Below, piece after piece: positions 47,454 through 56,269 of a DNA stretch of 64,000 nucleotides. Both the position numbers and the translations under genes were made by a program. This stretch comes from Curtobacterium sp. MCLR17_036 (GTDB lineage: Bacteria; Actinomycetota; Actinomycetes; Actinomycetales; Microbacteriaceae). The notes under the pieces are model-generated. The model saw only the letters and a program-made list of their open reading frames with translations. It made no database searches and was not told where the DNA came from. Each line of letters opens with the position of its first letter. Positions within the stretch are counted from its first letter, which is position 1. The stretch lies in the NCBI RefSeq assembly GCF_003234445.2, contig NZ_CP126269.1, positions 3,534,001 through 3,598,000 of the forward strand. The letters are read 5' to 3'.

Positions 47454-48586
47454 TGGCGATCTTGGGCGATAACGCGCGGGTCCGCAGGGTGCTTCACGCT
47501 CCCACCTACAGCTTCCTGCGCACCATCGACGAGGGCAGCGCTGCTGAGACCAAACTCTACGAGCACACCGTTCTCGGCGGTCTCCGTGTACAAAAGTCGA
47601 TTTCCGTGCTTGGCCTCCCTGACGGCGTCGCCCGTAGTGAGCCGCGTCTTCTCGAAAGCATGGATCACCCTCGTCTCATCAAAGTCAGGGACGCGCAGTG
47701 GGATCCAGATTACGATGAGTCGCTAAAGGTGATCACGTTCACCACTGACTATTATGAAGGCCAGAGCATTCATGCCGCACTGAACGAGGGCCACGCATTC
47801 GGCACTGCGGATGCTGTCGCAATCATCGACTGCGTTCTCGATGCGCTGCACTACCTCCACGTCTCCGCAGGGGTCGTCCACCGCGATGTGAAGCCAGGCA
47901 ACGTGATGCTCAACGCAGCGCGGAATCAGGGTTTCGTTGGCGACTTCGGGAGCGCTGCTCACCTGGATGCCGACTCGCAGCAGGTAGATGCGGCCGGCGG
48001 GACATTGCTCTACCGACCACCCGAGTACTCCTCCGGGTTGCTCGATGCGCGTAGCGACCTGTACTCGACCGGGCTGACAATGTTCGAGTTGCTGAACGGC
48101 CCATTTGATTACCAAGCACTAGACGGCAATGTCCTGTTGCAGCGAGTGGAAGCGGGCAAGCCCGCTCTCACGCCTCGGCACCTCAGATTTCAGCCATGGG
48201 TGAGCCCAAGTCTGATGACGTTCGTTCGACGATTGATCGCCACAAAGCCGGAAAGCCGATTCGCTTCGGCCGACGAGGCCCTCAGATCCCTACGAGGGCT
48301 GAGATATGTGGACTGGACTCCCGTCAGCTCTACAGAGTGGATCGGGAAGTGGCCGCCGCGCCAGGTGAGCGCACGCCAACGAATGCTTAGAGTGAGTTCT
48401 GAACATCTGGGCGGACGCAACGTCGGGCACGTCAGTGTGACGGCAGCCACCAGCATGGATGGCGGGCGGACATGGAGGCGTTATGCGCGCTTCGCGCGCC
48501 GCGCTCCTGAGGTGGAAGGCGCAGAAGCCCTTGCTCTTGTGTTCCGAGACGTCGAGGCTGCTGCCCAGTCGGTAGCAACTCGGTAG
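47453..48586 (+). CDS. Serine/threonine protein kinase
   Basis: A 377-residue kinase without transmembrane segment. Catalytic parts are the probable ATP lysine Lys48 (GLRVQKSISV), HRD loop VVHRDVKPGNVML (143-153), DFG loop VGDFGSA (164-166) and an APE-equivalent RPPEYSSG. The N-lobe is short with no normal glycine-rich loop. After residue about 285 a basic C-terminal domain (WIGKWPPRQVSARQRMLRV, GRNVGHVSVTAATSMDGGRTWRRY) is not part of the kinase fold. It overlaps the upstream gene by one base. The association suggests a two-gene system, possibly anti-phage, as other stand-alone kinases are; this is inference. Confidence 0.88.
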   Translation: MAILGDNARVRRVLHAPTYSFLRTIDEGSAAETKLYEHTVLGGLRVQKSISVLGLPDGVARSEPRLLESMDHPRLIKVRDAQWDPDYDESLKVITFTTDYYEGQSIHAALNEGHAFGTADAVAIIDCVLDALHYLHVSAGVVHRDVKPGNVMLNAARNQGFVGDFGSAAHLDADSQQVDAAGGTLLYRPPEYSSGLLDARSDLYSTGLTMFELLNGPFDYQALDGNVLLQRVEAGKPALTPRHLRFQPWVSPSLMTFVRRLIATKPESRFASADEALRSLRGLRYVDWTPVSSTEWIGKWPPRQVSARQRMLRVSSEHLGGRNVGHVSVTAATSMDGGRTWRRYARFARRAPEVEGAEALALVFRDVEAAAQSVATR

Positions 48587-48939
48587 ACCTCACTTGCCTG
48601 CTCAGCCGGAAGGCGGCTCAAGAGCTGCCTCGCCTCGGCTTGGCGGCCCGAGGCGAGCACAAACCCCGCCCGAGTGCTGTGCTCGACGACTTGCAGCGAA
48701 CCAGTCGTCACGGCGTCCCACAGCGCGCCGGTTACCCCGGGCACTCGCAGCCCTACTTCGGGGTCGGGTCGCCATACTCGGGGTACGTGGAAACTAGCTA
48801 GAACTTCGGCACCGCTTGCAGTTTGGCTGAGACCTGTAAGCGCCGCATGCGCGAGCCTGTGGTCGCGAGCATCTAGCCACTCGACGCCTCCAACAGCCAT
48901 CATGGTTGTAAGGAGGTTTGACATACCTCGCTTAGTCAT
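48481..48939 (-). CDS. Hypothetical protein antisense to the kinase 3' end
   Basis: A 152-codon frame starting MTKRGMSNLLTTMMAVGGVEWLDARDHRLA and including LASFHVPRVWRPDPEVGLRVPG. The first 115 residues look like a folded protein, possibly PIN/VapC-like in size and strand pattern. The last 35 codons run antisense to the kinase gene and are Arg/Ala-rich. ATG 48939 or 48924 could start it. It is divergent from the 48967 gene with a dyad between, as in toxin-antitoxin pairs. No catalytic acids can be assigned. Confidence 0.45.
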   Translation of the reverse strand: MTKRGMSNLLTTMMAVGGVEWLDARDHRLAHAALTGLSQTASGAEVLASFHVPRVWRPDPEVGLRVPGVTGALWDAVTTGSLQVVEHSTRAGFVLASGRQAEARQLLSRLPAEQASEVYRVATDWAAASTSRNTRARASAPSTSGARRAKRA

Positions 48940-48957
48940 ACATCTAAGGTAGCGAGG
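48926..48957. promoter_or_regulatory. Nested inverted repeats between divergent genes
   Basis: CTTAG (48931-48935) pairs with CTAAG (48944-48948), and CCTCGCT (48926-48932) with AGCGAGG (48951-48957). The dyad covers the start region of the 48939 gene and the leader of the 48967 gene, as expected of an autoregulated divergent pair. Confidence 0.5.
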
Positions 48958-48966
48958 AGGTCAGAC

Positions 48967-49296
48967 ATGGCAGAGACACGACACTCAGTGAATGCCGCAG
49001 AGCTGCTCCGCACCAGCCGCGACCGGCAGGTCAGCTTGCGCTTGCAGCTCGCTTTGGACCAGCGACTTGACGCCCTCGTCGAGCGCGCTATCGATGCGGG
49101 TGAGCGGACCACAAGGGCGGAAGTCCTGCAAGCACTCGTGCTCGATTGCGAGCTGGATGGCGCAGAGCTCGGAGATCGGCTGCGCCATCTGCGAACTGCC
49201 ACTTGTGGGGATGCCGTGCTGGACCACTCAGTCCCTGACGACAACGTCTTGCAGTTCTTGGGTCGTAAGCCTGGTCCGCGCACGCGGCGCGCTTGA
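48967..49296 (+). CDS. Small putative DNA-binding protein (RHH-like)
   Basis: A 109-residue, mainly helical protein: RQVSLRLQLALDQRLDALVERAIDAG then RTTRAEVLQALVLD. A strand followed by two helices with a TTRAEVLQAL second helix is the pattern of ribbon-helix-helix regulators/antitoxins. The ATG has GAGGAGG upstream. It is divergent from 48481-48939, possibly its antitoxin or repressor. Confidence 0.55.
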   Translation: MAETRHSVNAAELLRTSRDRQVSLRLQLALDQRLDALVERAIDAGERTTRAEVLQALVLDCELDGAELGDRLRHLRTATCGDAVLDHSVPDDNVLQFLGRKPGPRTRRA

Positions 49297-49509
49297 TGGT
49301 GCTGCGCTGAGTTACTACGGATTGTGGCGGTAGCCCGGCGGCAGAAGCACCGCCGACGGTTGCTGAGTAGCGATTGCGTCTGCGCTGCGAACGATCCCGG
49401 CGGATCTCTCACGTTTCGTGCGTCTTAGGAAACCTCCACATGCGGACCATGGTGGCAACGGGCGACGTAGAGCTCAAAGTTGCCGGGCGATTAGGGCCAC
49501 GGGCGAGGC

Positions 49510-51585
49510 CTAGTTGTAGAAGGGCTCTGCGTAGTCGAGGCGCGAGTTCCAATCGATCGTGGTCCGCGGCTGTCCGCTCCGCACAGGTCGCTCGGCAAGG
49601 GCCCATCGAACGTGGCGTGGGCTTCGCTGCAGGTCCATCGCCAGGTGAGTGAGGGCGTACTCGCCCGCACGCACCCGATCGTGCAGCTGAGTGAAGTCGA
49701 TGTCGTCAAGTTCTGGCGCGAGCGGTGAAGCGGATGGTCTCCATCGCGGCGGTGCCCACACGAGGGGTTCGTCCTCGAAGGCGCGAACGAACCCGACCTC
49801 GGAGAATGTGCCGTCCATGCGGTGTTTTGGGAGCCAGGCGGTGAGGTAGTCGTCGATTGCGGCCTGGAGCTCAGCACTCATCGTGGTGAGGAAGCGGGTG
49901 TAGTTGGCCGCGTCTGGGCTACCTAGTTGGAATTCGAGGTGCTGCGGAAGGTCGCGGGTACCGGCGGCGGTGAGTCGTAACCACGCGTAGCGCTGAGCGT
50001 TCAGCAGCCTTCTGCCTCTGCCAGGGTGCTCTCCGACGCTGCTACTCAGTAGGTGCCAGTCCGCTTCGGGGAGTAAGCCGCTCCATCGGAGGTATCGGCG
50101 CGCGACGTAGTTGATGGGCGACGGGTTGAGACGGAGCCATCCTGCTAGCTCTCCGAGTTGCTGAAGCACTGCAGTCGCCTGTTCAGGGGTGCCGAGCATG
50201 GAAGGGCGGAGCTTCCGGCCGATCCCGGCGATTCGTTCGCTACCGCCTTCGATTCCAACACCGGCGACACGGAGCGCGTCCGCGAGTCCTCGCTGTAAAG
50301 CGGAGGGATCGGTGATGTTGTCGACGCCGAGGGGGTTCGCCCAGGTCGGCCACATGAGAGGTGGAATGAGGACGTCGGTGAGGGGTTGTTCGGTCGCCAG
50401 GGCGAGGGTGTTCCACGACCACCCGGTGCGCTCGATCCGTGGGTCCGGTTTCTCAAAAGCGACGATGAGTTCCGCGAAGCCGGGCGACACGGCGGTGGCG
50501 TGCACGAGCCGTTGCATGTCGGGAAGGTCTCCGTCGAGCGCCCGGAGCACTCTCCCTCGCATGGGCGCGCCGATGCCTGGCCAGAACTCGAGGAGGTGCG
50601 ATGCGCTGCCGGGGCCCGACAGCTCCTGGGTGGTGCGGACGGGTCGCGAGAACGTGATGCGCCGAATCGTCGCACTGACCTCTGGCTCGGGGTCAGTTGC
50701 AAGGCGGTGTGCCGCCCCAATGAGCGCGCTCATCGCGAGCGCGTCGCGAGGCGGTGTGGTGCCGATCCGTTCGGTGTCCTCAATGAGTCCCTCGAGCGCG
50801 TCTCGTGGGACGTCCGACAGGCTGCTGACCAGGTCGATGTCCCGCGTTCCAAGAAGTGCGATGGCGATACCGCGAAGCGTGCTCGTGTCGACCACACGCC
50901 GGCGGCGGTCCGTTTCGACCCAGGCCTTCGATAAAGCGACCTGAGCCCGATAGGCGGGGCTCGAGTCGAGAACCGGCGCTTCAGGCCAGCTTTTGGTGAG
51001 GGTGTGCCCGCAGATGCCTCCGAAGGGGAGTGCTGCGTGGCACTGGTTCGGGTTACGGCTCTCGACCTCCATGATGTTGGCTTCGATGATGGGGCTACTG
51101 CACGCGGGGCAGTCGTCGCGGAGGGGTGTGTGGTGCTTCAGGCAGAGGAAGGCCCACCATGTGCGCCAGTAGGTGTAGAAGACGCCGGGTCGTTCCGCGA
51201 GGCACTCCGGGCAGTACCTTGTCCCGCCGCCGCGAGTCCAGTTATGTGATTGGGAGGGCTTCCCGTCTGGGCGTATCGCGACGAGGTCCGGTGCGAGGTG
51301 CGACATCACGGTTGTTTGGAGTAGCTGCGGGTCGCAGTCGAGTCCGCCCGTGATGCCTGCGGTGGCTTTGGGGTGGAGCACGTTTGGCAGCCGGTCCCGG
51401 AACGTGCGGGGGAGGTCGTACAAGCCGCACCAGTGGGCGATGACGACGGCCGGTTGACCGTAGAAGTACCCGATCCGGCGGAAGAGGCTCGGCAACCATT
51501 CGTGCTCGAACACGGTGATCGTAGTTCCCAGTGGACGGACGTCGGCTGCGCCGATTTTGTAGGGCTGGTTGGGTGCGCGGGTCAT
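49510..51585 (-). CDS. tniQ: TniQ/TnsD family target-selection protein
   Basis: A 691-residue TniQ-domain protein. The zinc motif is visible as YCPEC (Cys125, Cys128), FLCLKHHTPL (Cys148, His151) and DDCPAC (Cys159, Cys162), the core of TniQ. The long helical C-terminal part makes it TnsD-sized rather than a short TniQ, so it probably recognises a specific DNA target and recruits TnsC. The ATG at 51585 overlaps the tnsC stop as ATGA. It is the last gene of the tnsABC-tniQ operon. Confidence 0.9.
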   Translation of the reverse strand: MTRAPNQPYKIGAADVRPLGTTITVFEHEWLPSLFRRIGYFYGQPAVVIAHWCGLYDLPRTFRDRLPNVLHPKATAGITGGLDCDPQLLQTTVMSHLAPDLVAIRPDGKPSQSHNWTRGGGTRYCPECLAERPGVFYTYWRTWWAFLCLKHHTPLRDDCPACSSPIIEANIMEVESRNPNQCHAALPFGGICGHTLTKSWPEAPVLDSSPAYRAQVALSKAWVETDRRRRVVDTSTLRGIAIALLGTRDIDLVSSLSDVPRDALEGLIEDTERIGTTPPRDALAMSALIGAAHRLATDPEPEVSATIRRITFSRPVRTTQELSGPGSASHLLEFWPGIGAPMRGRVLRALDGDLPDMQRLVHATAVSPGFAELIVAFEKPDPRIERTGWSWNTLALATEQPLTDVLIPPLMWPTWANPLGVDNITDPSALQRGLADALRVAGVGIEGGSERIAGIGRKLRPSMLGTPEQATAVLQQLGELAGWLRLNPSPINYVARRYLRWSGLLPEADWHLLSSSVGEHPGRGRRLLNAQRYAWLRLTAAGTRDLPQHLEFQLGSPDAANYTRFLTTMSAELQAAIDDYLTAWLPKHRMDGTFSEVGFVRAFEDEPLVWAPPRWRPSASPLAPELDDIDFTQLHDRVRAGEYALTHLAMDLQRSPRHVRWALAERPVRSGQPRTTIDWNSRLDYAEPFYN

Positions 51586-52748
51586 ACTGCCCATGCCGGC
51601 CAGTCGGTGGACCACGAGAGCCGGCCCGACTCCCAGAGCCGTATTCGCTCTTGTCGGCCCTGCGCTACGCGGTCTTCCACGCCACCGTCATCGAGCAGCG
51701 CCCGTGTGATGCGCTGAGATGGGGTTCGCATCGCCCCGATGCAGGCGTCGGTGACGAGGGTTGCAAGAGAGTTGGCGTATCCAAGCGTGGACACCCAGAG
51801 ATATTCCTCGAACCGCTCGCTGAGGACTCGTTCCCCGGGTTCGTGACCCTCGAGCCGCAGTCGGTCGTCCAGCCGGCCCAGGAGCGTTCGCCATTCCTTC
51901 ACCTGTTGCGGCGTCCGGTGCTCGTACCGTGAGAAGTCGATGAACGCCCACCGCGCCTCTGATTGCATGCGTGCGGCGTTCTGCGCCGCGGTCTTCTGCC
52001 GCCGGAACACGCTGCGCATGTTGTGGCCGCCCATCACGAGCCGGAAACCCTGGTTCTGGAGCGCTTTGAGCGCGTCGTGGAGGTATCGCCCGTATTGGCC
52101 GTCGTAGTTGACCATCTGCATCTCGTCGAGGAAGATCCACCGCACCCCGTGACGCTGCGCGGCCATGGTGAAGGACGCATGCGGGTCGTCGCCGGTGGGG
52201 ACGCCGAGACTCGAGCAAAGCGTTCGGAAGAGGGACTTCGGTGTGGGGTTGCCCTGCAGCGAGTGCCAGATGACCGGTCGCCAGGTTGACCGGTACGTGG
52301 GGTCGGACTCGACGAGACCGTCTTCGAGATCAAGCCGGCGGTTCCATGCGGACTCGGTTATGGCGCGCATCGCGACGTGTTTCAGGAAGAAGGTCTTTCC
52401 GACGCCTGACTCACCGGTGATGAAGGGAGCTGCGAGGAGGTCGGGTGCTCGTCCCGGTTTCGGTTCGGGGAGGGCCGCGATGCGCCGTTCGGCGAGGCGG
52501 TATTGGCCGGTCCGCATGTAGGGCCATGACTGGTACCACTGCTGCATGCGGCGTTCCCGTCGGCGTCGAGCGTCAGCGTCGAGGCGGAGGAAGTCAACTC
52601 GGGTCATGCGGCCGGGGTCGGTACCGGCGCGCAGTGCGATCTGCTCGACGAAGTGCTGATCGACCGGTGCAAGCAGTCGCCAGCTCCTCTCCGGGTGTGG
52701 GTCATCGCCGAACAGTTCGACGATCTCTTCGGGCAGCGTGCTGCTCAC
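51582..52748 (-). CDS. tnsC: TnsC/TniB AAA+ transposition ATPase
   Basis: A 388-residue AAA+ protein: Walker A GESGVGKT (112-119), Walker B WIFLDEMQ (Asp208-Glu209), sensor-like LVMGGHNMRSVFRRQ, and a C-terminal region with HRTPQQVKEWRTLLGRLDDRL. TnsC/TniB couples the target-bound TniQ to the transposase and controls insertion. The GTG start overlaps the tnsB stop (GTGA), and its stop overlaps tniQ. Confidence 0.92.
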   Translation of the reverse strand: MSSTLPEEIVELFGDDPHPERSWRLLAPVDQHFVEQIALRAGTDPGRMTRVDFLRLDADARRRRERRMQQWYQSWPYMRTGQYRLAERRIAALPEPKPGRAPDLLAAPFITGESGVGKTFFLKHVAMRAITESAWNRRLDLEDGLVESDPTYRSTWRPVIWHSLQGNPTPKSLFRTLCSSLGVPTGDDPHASFTMAAQRHGVRWIFLDEMQMVNYDGQYGRYLHDALKALQNQGFRLVMGGHNMRSVFRRQKTAAQNAARMQSEARWAFIDFSRYEHRTPQQVKEWRTLLGRLDDRLRLEGHEPGERVLSERFEEYLWVSTLGYANSLATLVTDACIGAMRTPSQRITRALLDDGGVEDRVAQGRQERIRLWESGRLSWSTDWPAWAV

Positions 52749-54820
52749 GCATACTCCTCGAAGAGGTCCGAGTCGAAGTCGTCAGCGCCATCGGTCAGGA
52801 ACTCCAGGACGGAGTCCGGCAAGTCTGCTCCCGCGTCGGGCAACGCTTCGATGCCATCACCGGGGGAGGTGGTGCGCTCCGACCGGACGGTGCCGTGATC
52901 AGCGGCAAGCAGCCGATCGAATTGAGCGGCGTACATCTCCTCGTTTCGGGTACTGCCTGCTCGTCGGACAGCAAGGAGGGCGTTCTGGTGGCGCCATGTG
53001 GTCACGAGTTCGATGAGCCGCTTCTGCGCTTCTCGAGGTGAGAACGAGCCCGGTTGGATGTATGCGCGAGCACGGTCCACCGTGAAGTCGCTGAACGGCT
53101 CGGTGTCGTCGTCGAGTCCAACCCAAGGAACTTCCCAAGCGTTGCCATCGGGGTCGAAGCAGTACATCCGACGCAGGTCCGACGGATCGTAGAACATGCG
53201 GGCGACCCCGCCTGGCGCCGCTCCGGGAACAGCGAGGAGGGTCTCAAGGATCGGGGCGTGGTAGACGAACTTCTTTCTCGTCACACCGAACGGACTGATG
53301 GCGAGCACGTCACTGTCGAGGAAACGGATCCACTCGTTCCGCCAGGCAGGGATCTGGACGCATCCGTACTCTTCCGCGAGTTCGATCCACCGCGCGTTGG
53401 GGCTGATTCGGCGTCCGGTGAGAGGGAGGAGGCCTCCGTGTACGGATGTGTTGTGGAGGTCCGTCCATTCGCCGTCGCGGTCGAAGAGCTCTTCCCAGGT
53501 CAGGCACGCTTCCCGCTCGGCGGCGCTCCCGCGGGTGTCAACTGACCCGGACACGTAGCCCGGCTGCTTGGACTCGAACTTCGTCTTGTCTGTGCCGAAA
53601 TGCCGCTCGAGCGCAGCCTTCATTCGAGGGTCCGTGACACGCGCTGGTTCCACGTCGATGCCGAGCCGGTGCAGCGCCGCGAGAACGAGTCGGTTGAGGA
53701 ACTCCGTCCCGTTGTCGGTGAGCAGCCTTCGCGGGGGGATCGGGAACCGGGTGATCGCACGAGGGATTCCGGCAAGAGCTCGCGGGTGGGGTTTGCCGTC
53801 AACGAGCACGGGTCCTTGGTCGTGGACCATGCTGCGGAAGGCGTCCGCGAGTGCAAGATTCGCAGCGAGGCCTCCGACGTTATTGCTGATGGCGCGTCCG
53901 GTGATGAGGCGGGAGGCGACGTCCATGGTTTTCGTCATCGTCGGGCGGAACGTAGAAGCCTTCGGGTCGGGCGCGTAGGGGTCCCAGACATAGACGTTGG
54001 AAGTCGTGCTGTCGATGAACCACAGCTCGCCGGCGCGCTTCGGCAGTCGTCGCTGCAGGGCAGGTTTGGGGCTCTTGGACTTCGTCTGCAGCTCAGCGGT
54101 CTTGCGACGTTTCAGCCGAAGGTGCGGTTTCCGTGCGAACACGTCGCTCTGGATGCGGTCGTAGACGCTCTGACTTGGGGCGGTTTCGCCGTGCTCCGTC
54201 TGCAGCCAGGCGGCGAACAGGACGTACTTGCTCTCCGATGGGAGGTACGAGCCGAACTCGCCCTCGGTAAGGAACTCCTCCACCCAGTGCTCCATCCGCG
54301 GATGTACGCGGTGCCCGCGATTGGCGAACACGCGACCGTCCAGCAGATTGTCCTCACCGAGCGTCGCGTCGCTCAAGGTGCGTGAGATGTAACGCTGCGC
54401 ACTTTTCACATCGACGCCGCGCTGTCGAGCGATCTCTTGAGCGATCGCGCGCTTCCGCCGCTTCTCGTCGAACTTCGCCGGATCCCAGCTCGGTTCGATA
54501 GAGGTGTCGGCAGCATCGCCCGGGCGCCGGCCGGTCTCGATCCACGCCAGCAGATCCCTCTTGCTCTGAAAGTTTCGCTTAGCAACCTCGGACAAGTTGT
54601 CGTGGATCGCATCGAGACGATCGCTGACCATCGGCGGGGCCGCGTCGTCGCGCGACATGAGTGCGGCGACCTCTGCTTCGCGCATCATCGGCGGCGTCAT
54701 CCCGGCAGCGTCCCTGAGCTGCACCCAACCGCCGCTGCGCCGTTGAATGACGAGCGGTTGTCCCTCGACGACGACCGTCTCGCCGACCTCCACTGATCGC
54801 CGCCACTCAGACTTCGACAT
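52745..54820 (-). CDS. tnsB: TnsB/TniA DDE transposase
   Basis: A 691-residue transposase of the Tn7/Tn5053 family. The N-terminal helix-turn-helix part (about 80-250) is followed by an rve core with catalytic Asp270 (GELWFIDSTTSN), Asp369 (LLTDNGTEFLN) and Glu405 (MKAALERHFG); the last two are 35 residues apart as in DDE-35-E enzymes. A Mu-type C-terminal barrel (FVYHAPILETLL, VARMFYDPSDLRRMYCFDPDG) comes next. The acidic tail DDFDSDLFEEYA probably contacts TnsC. ATG at 54820 lies inside the end of tnsA. Confidence 0.95.
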   Translation of the reverse strand: MSKSEWRRSVEVGETVVVEGQPLVIQRRSGGWVQLRDAAGMTPPMMREAEVAALMSRDDAAPPMVSDRLDAIHDNLSEVAKRNFQSKRDLLAWIETGRRPGDAADTSIEPSWDPAKFDEKRRKRAIAQEIARQRGVDVKSAQRYISRTLSDATLGEDNLLDGRVFANRGHRVHPRMEHWVEEFLTEGEFGSYLPSESKYVLFAAWLQTEHGETAPSQSVYDRIQSDVFARKPHLRLKRRKTAELQTKSKSPKPALQRRLPKRAGELWFIDSTTSNVYVWDPYAPDPKASTFRPTMTKTMDVASRLITGRAISNNVGGLAANLALADAFRSMVHDQGPVLVDGKPHPRALAGIPRAITRFPIPPRRLLTDNGTEFLNRLVLAALHRLGIDVEPARVTDPRMKAALERHFGTDKTKFESKQPGYVSGSVDTRGSAAEREACLTWEELFDRDGEWTDLHNTSVHGGLLPLTGRRISPNARWIELAEEYGCVQIPAWRNEWIRFLDSDVLAISPFGVTRKKFVYHAPILETLLAVPGAAPGGVARMFYDPSDLRRMYCFDPDGNAWEVPWVGLDDDTEPFSDFTVDRARAYIQPGSFSPREAQKRLIELVTTWRHQNALLAVRRAGSTRNEEMYAAQFDRLLAADHGTVRSERTTSPGDGIEALPDAGADLPDSVLEFLTDGADDFDSDLFEEYA

Positions 54821-55949
54821 CAGCACGCCATACGACGGACATCGAGTCGAACGGGCGGAACATGTCAGTCAGAAGCGCGCGCCGCCACAACATCCGTCGG
54901 ATCAGCATGAGCGCCCACTCGAGGCGGTATCCCGAAGCCTCAAGACGCTCTGCAAGCACCCGCGCCGGTAGAGCTTCGTCGCATAGCGCTAGCGCAGCGG
55001 CACTCCAGAGAGCGTATGACTCTTCCGGCACCCTCGCCTCAGTGAGCAGTTCCAGATTCCGTCGGTAGCGCCGCGATATCCCCGTCCACACCAGATACCC
55101 CATGCCCATCGCGTGGACCGCAGCCTCGACGTGAGGACGCTTGGCAACCCAGTCCTCGCTCATAGCGTCCTCGGGGGTCTTGACGTCGAGAACCAGAGGG
55201 ATGCGGCCGGGGCTGAGGAGCGCCGAATCAGGGGTGTGGCTGACTGCAGGTGAGTTCTTTGGCCAGGTCAGAGTGAACGGTTGACCGGCGATGTGGTGGA
55301 TGGCGGAGTGGAAGTCCGCGACGGTCATCATGGTCCGCTCGTGGTGAGACTCGCAGCCGACATGGTGGCCGTTCGTGTGCAGCCAGGTGCTGACCGGCTT
55401 GTTCTCTTGCTCGAGCCGGCGCGCGAAGTTCCTCATTGGCAGCACCGACCACAGCGCGTCTTGATCGAAGTCGCTGAAGCGTTCGGTCTCGACATGTCTC
55501 CCGTCGAGGGAGTACGAGACCGTCACGACGTCCTGCATGCCGGGGGCCGGATCGATATCGAGACGCCGTCGCCCTCTCGAAGGGCTCCCCACTCGGATAC
55601 GACGCGGGTGCCACCCTTCAAATGACGGATCGAACACGGGTTTCGAAGCGGCGTCGCCGGGCCCAAACCAATCCGTGAGGACCCGTAAGGGATCTGCATG
55701 CTCGAAGGGATCGGGCGCGCTCGCCTGCGCTTTGCGCTTGGAGCGTCGGACCAGCTCTTCACCGTGCTCGCCAGCCCAGCTCGGCGAGTCGGTCACCGGA
55801 ACTACCCGCGGTGGAAGTCGGCGCCACAATGGCGCCTCGCCCCTCGGCGAGGGTTGTCCGATACCGGCTGGGCCGCCAGCGAAACGGAGCTCTGGCTTGC
55901 TTCGCGGATCGCTGTTCGTCGGCTGTCCGTATGGCGGAGGGTTCTGCAC
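54807..55949 (-). CDS. tnsA: TnsA-like endonuclease
   Basis: A 380-residue protein with a TnsA-type nuclease core: Glu200 in CESHHERTMM, Asp241 in TPDSALL, and the Asp255-x-Lys257 pair in PLVLDVKTPE, the pattern of the restriction-like fold that nicks the 5' ends for cut-and-paste transposition. It has an N-terminal extension of about 130 residues beyond Tn7 TnsA and a C-terminal TnsC-contact-like helical domain. Its overlap with tnsB indicates one operon. Presence of TnsA means cut-and-paste rather than replicative movement is expected. Confidence 0.85.
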   Translation of the reverse strand: MQNPPPYGQPTNSDPRSKPELRFAGGPAGIGQPSPRGEAPLWRRLPPRVVPVTDSPSWAGEHGEELVRRSKRKAQASAPDPFEHADPLRVLTDWFGPGDAASKPVFDPSFEGWHPRRIRVGSPSRGRRRLDIDPAPGMQDVVTVSYSLDGRHVETERFSDFDQDALWSVLPMRNFARRLEQENKPVSTWLHTNGHHVGCESHHERTMMTVADFHSAIHHIAGQPFTLTWPKNSPAVSHTPDSALLSPGRIPLVLDVKTPEDAMSEDWVAKRPHVEAAVHAMGMGYLVWTGISRRYRRNLELLTEARVPEESYALWSAAALALCDEALPARVLAERLEASGYRLEWALMLIRRMLWRRALLTDMFRPFDSMSVVWRADVEV

Positions 55950-55954
55950 AGGAT

Positions 55955-55977
55955 CAGACCGTAGAGGCTATGGTCTG
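55955..55977. promoter_or_regulatory. Operator dyad in front of tnsA
   Basis: CAGACCGTAG-AGG-CTATGGTCTG: 10-bp arms with one mismatch, six bases upstream of the tnsA start and just after the HTH gene. It is placed to let a repressor control the tnsABC-tniQ operon. Confidence 0.7.
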
Positions 55978-55996
55978 CTTATACAAGTGGTTTTTA

Positions 55997-56269
55997 TTAC
56001 TCGTTGGGGTTGCTATGAGCGTCTGTTGCGCGGGCAGCGCGCACCCAGTTGGAGACCGAGGGTTGGCTCACTCCGACCGCCTCAGCGATCCTTGTCGTCG
56101 TCAGTCCGATGGCATGCGCCTCGATCGCGAGCTGAACGCGTCGTTCTGCCGTTTCGCGGAAGAGGGCTTCGGCCTGACGAAGCTCGTCGAGGAGTTGCTC
56201 TGCACGAGCCTCGTCAGTGACGGTCTTCCGAGGCTTACCTGCTCGACGTGGCGGGGTGGGTGTGGTCAT
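55997..56269 (-). CDS. Small HTH regulator upstream of tnsA
   Basis: A 90-residue protein with a long N-terminal helix (ARAEQLLDELRQAEALFRETAERRVQLAIEAHAIGL) and a clear helix-turn-helix (TTTRIAEAVGVSQPSVSNWV). ATG at 56269, 47 bases upstream of tnsA on the same strand, with the dyad 55955-55977 in the gap. It is the likely repressor of transposition. Confidence 0.72.
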   Translation of the reverse strand: MTTPTPPRRAGKPRKTVTDEARAEQLLDELRQAEALFRETAERRVQLAIEAHAIGLTTTRIAEAVGVSQPSVSNWVRAARATDAHSNPNE

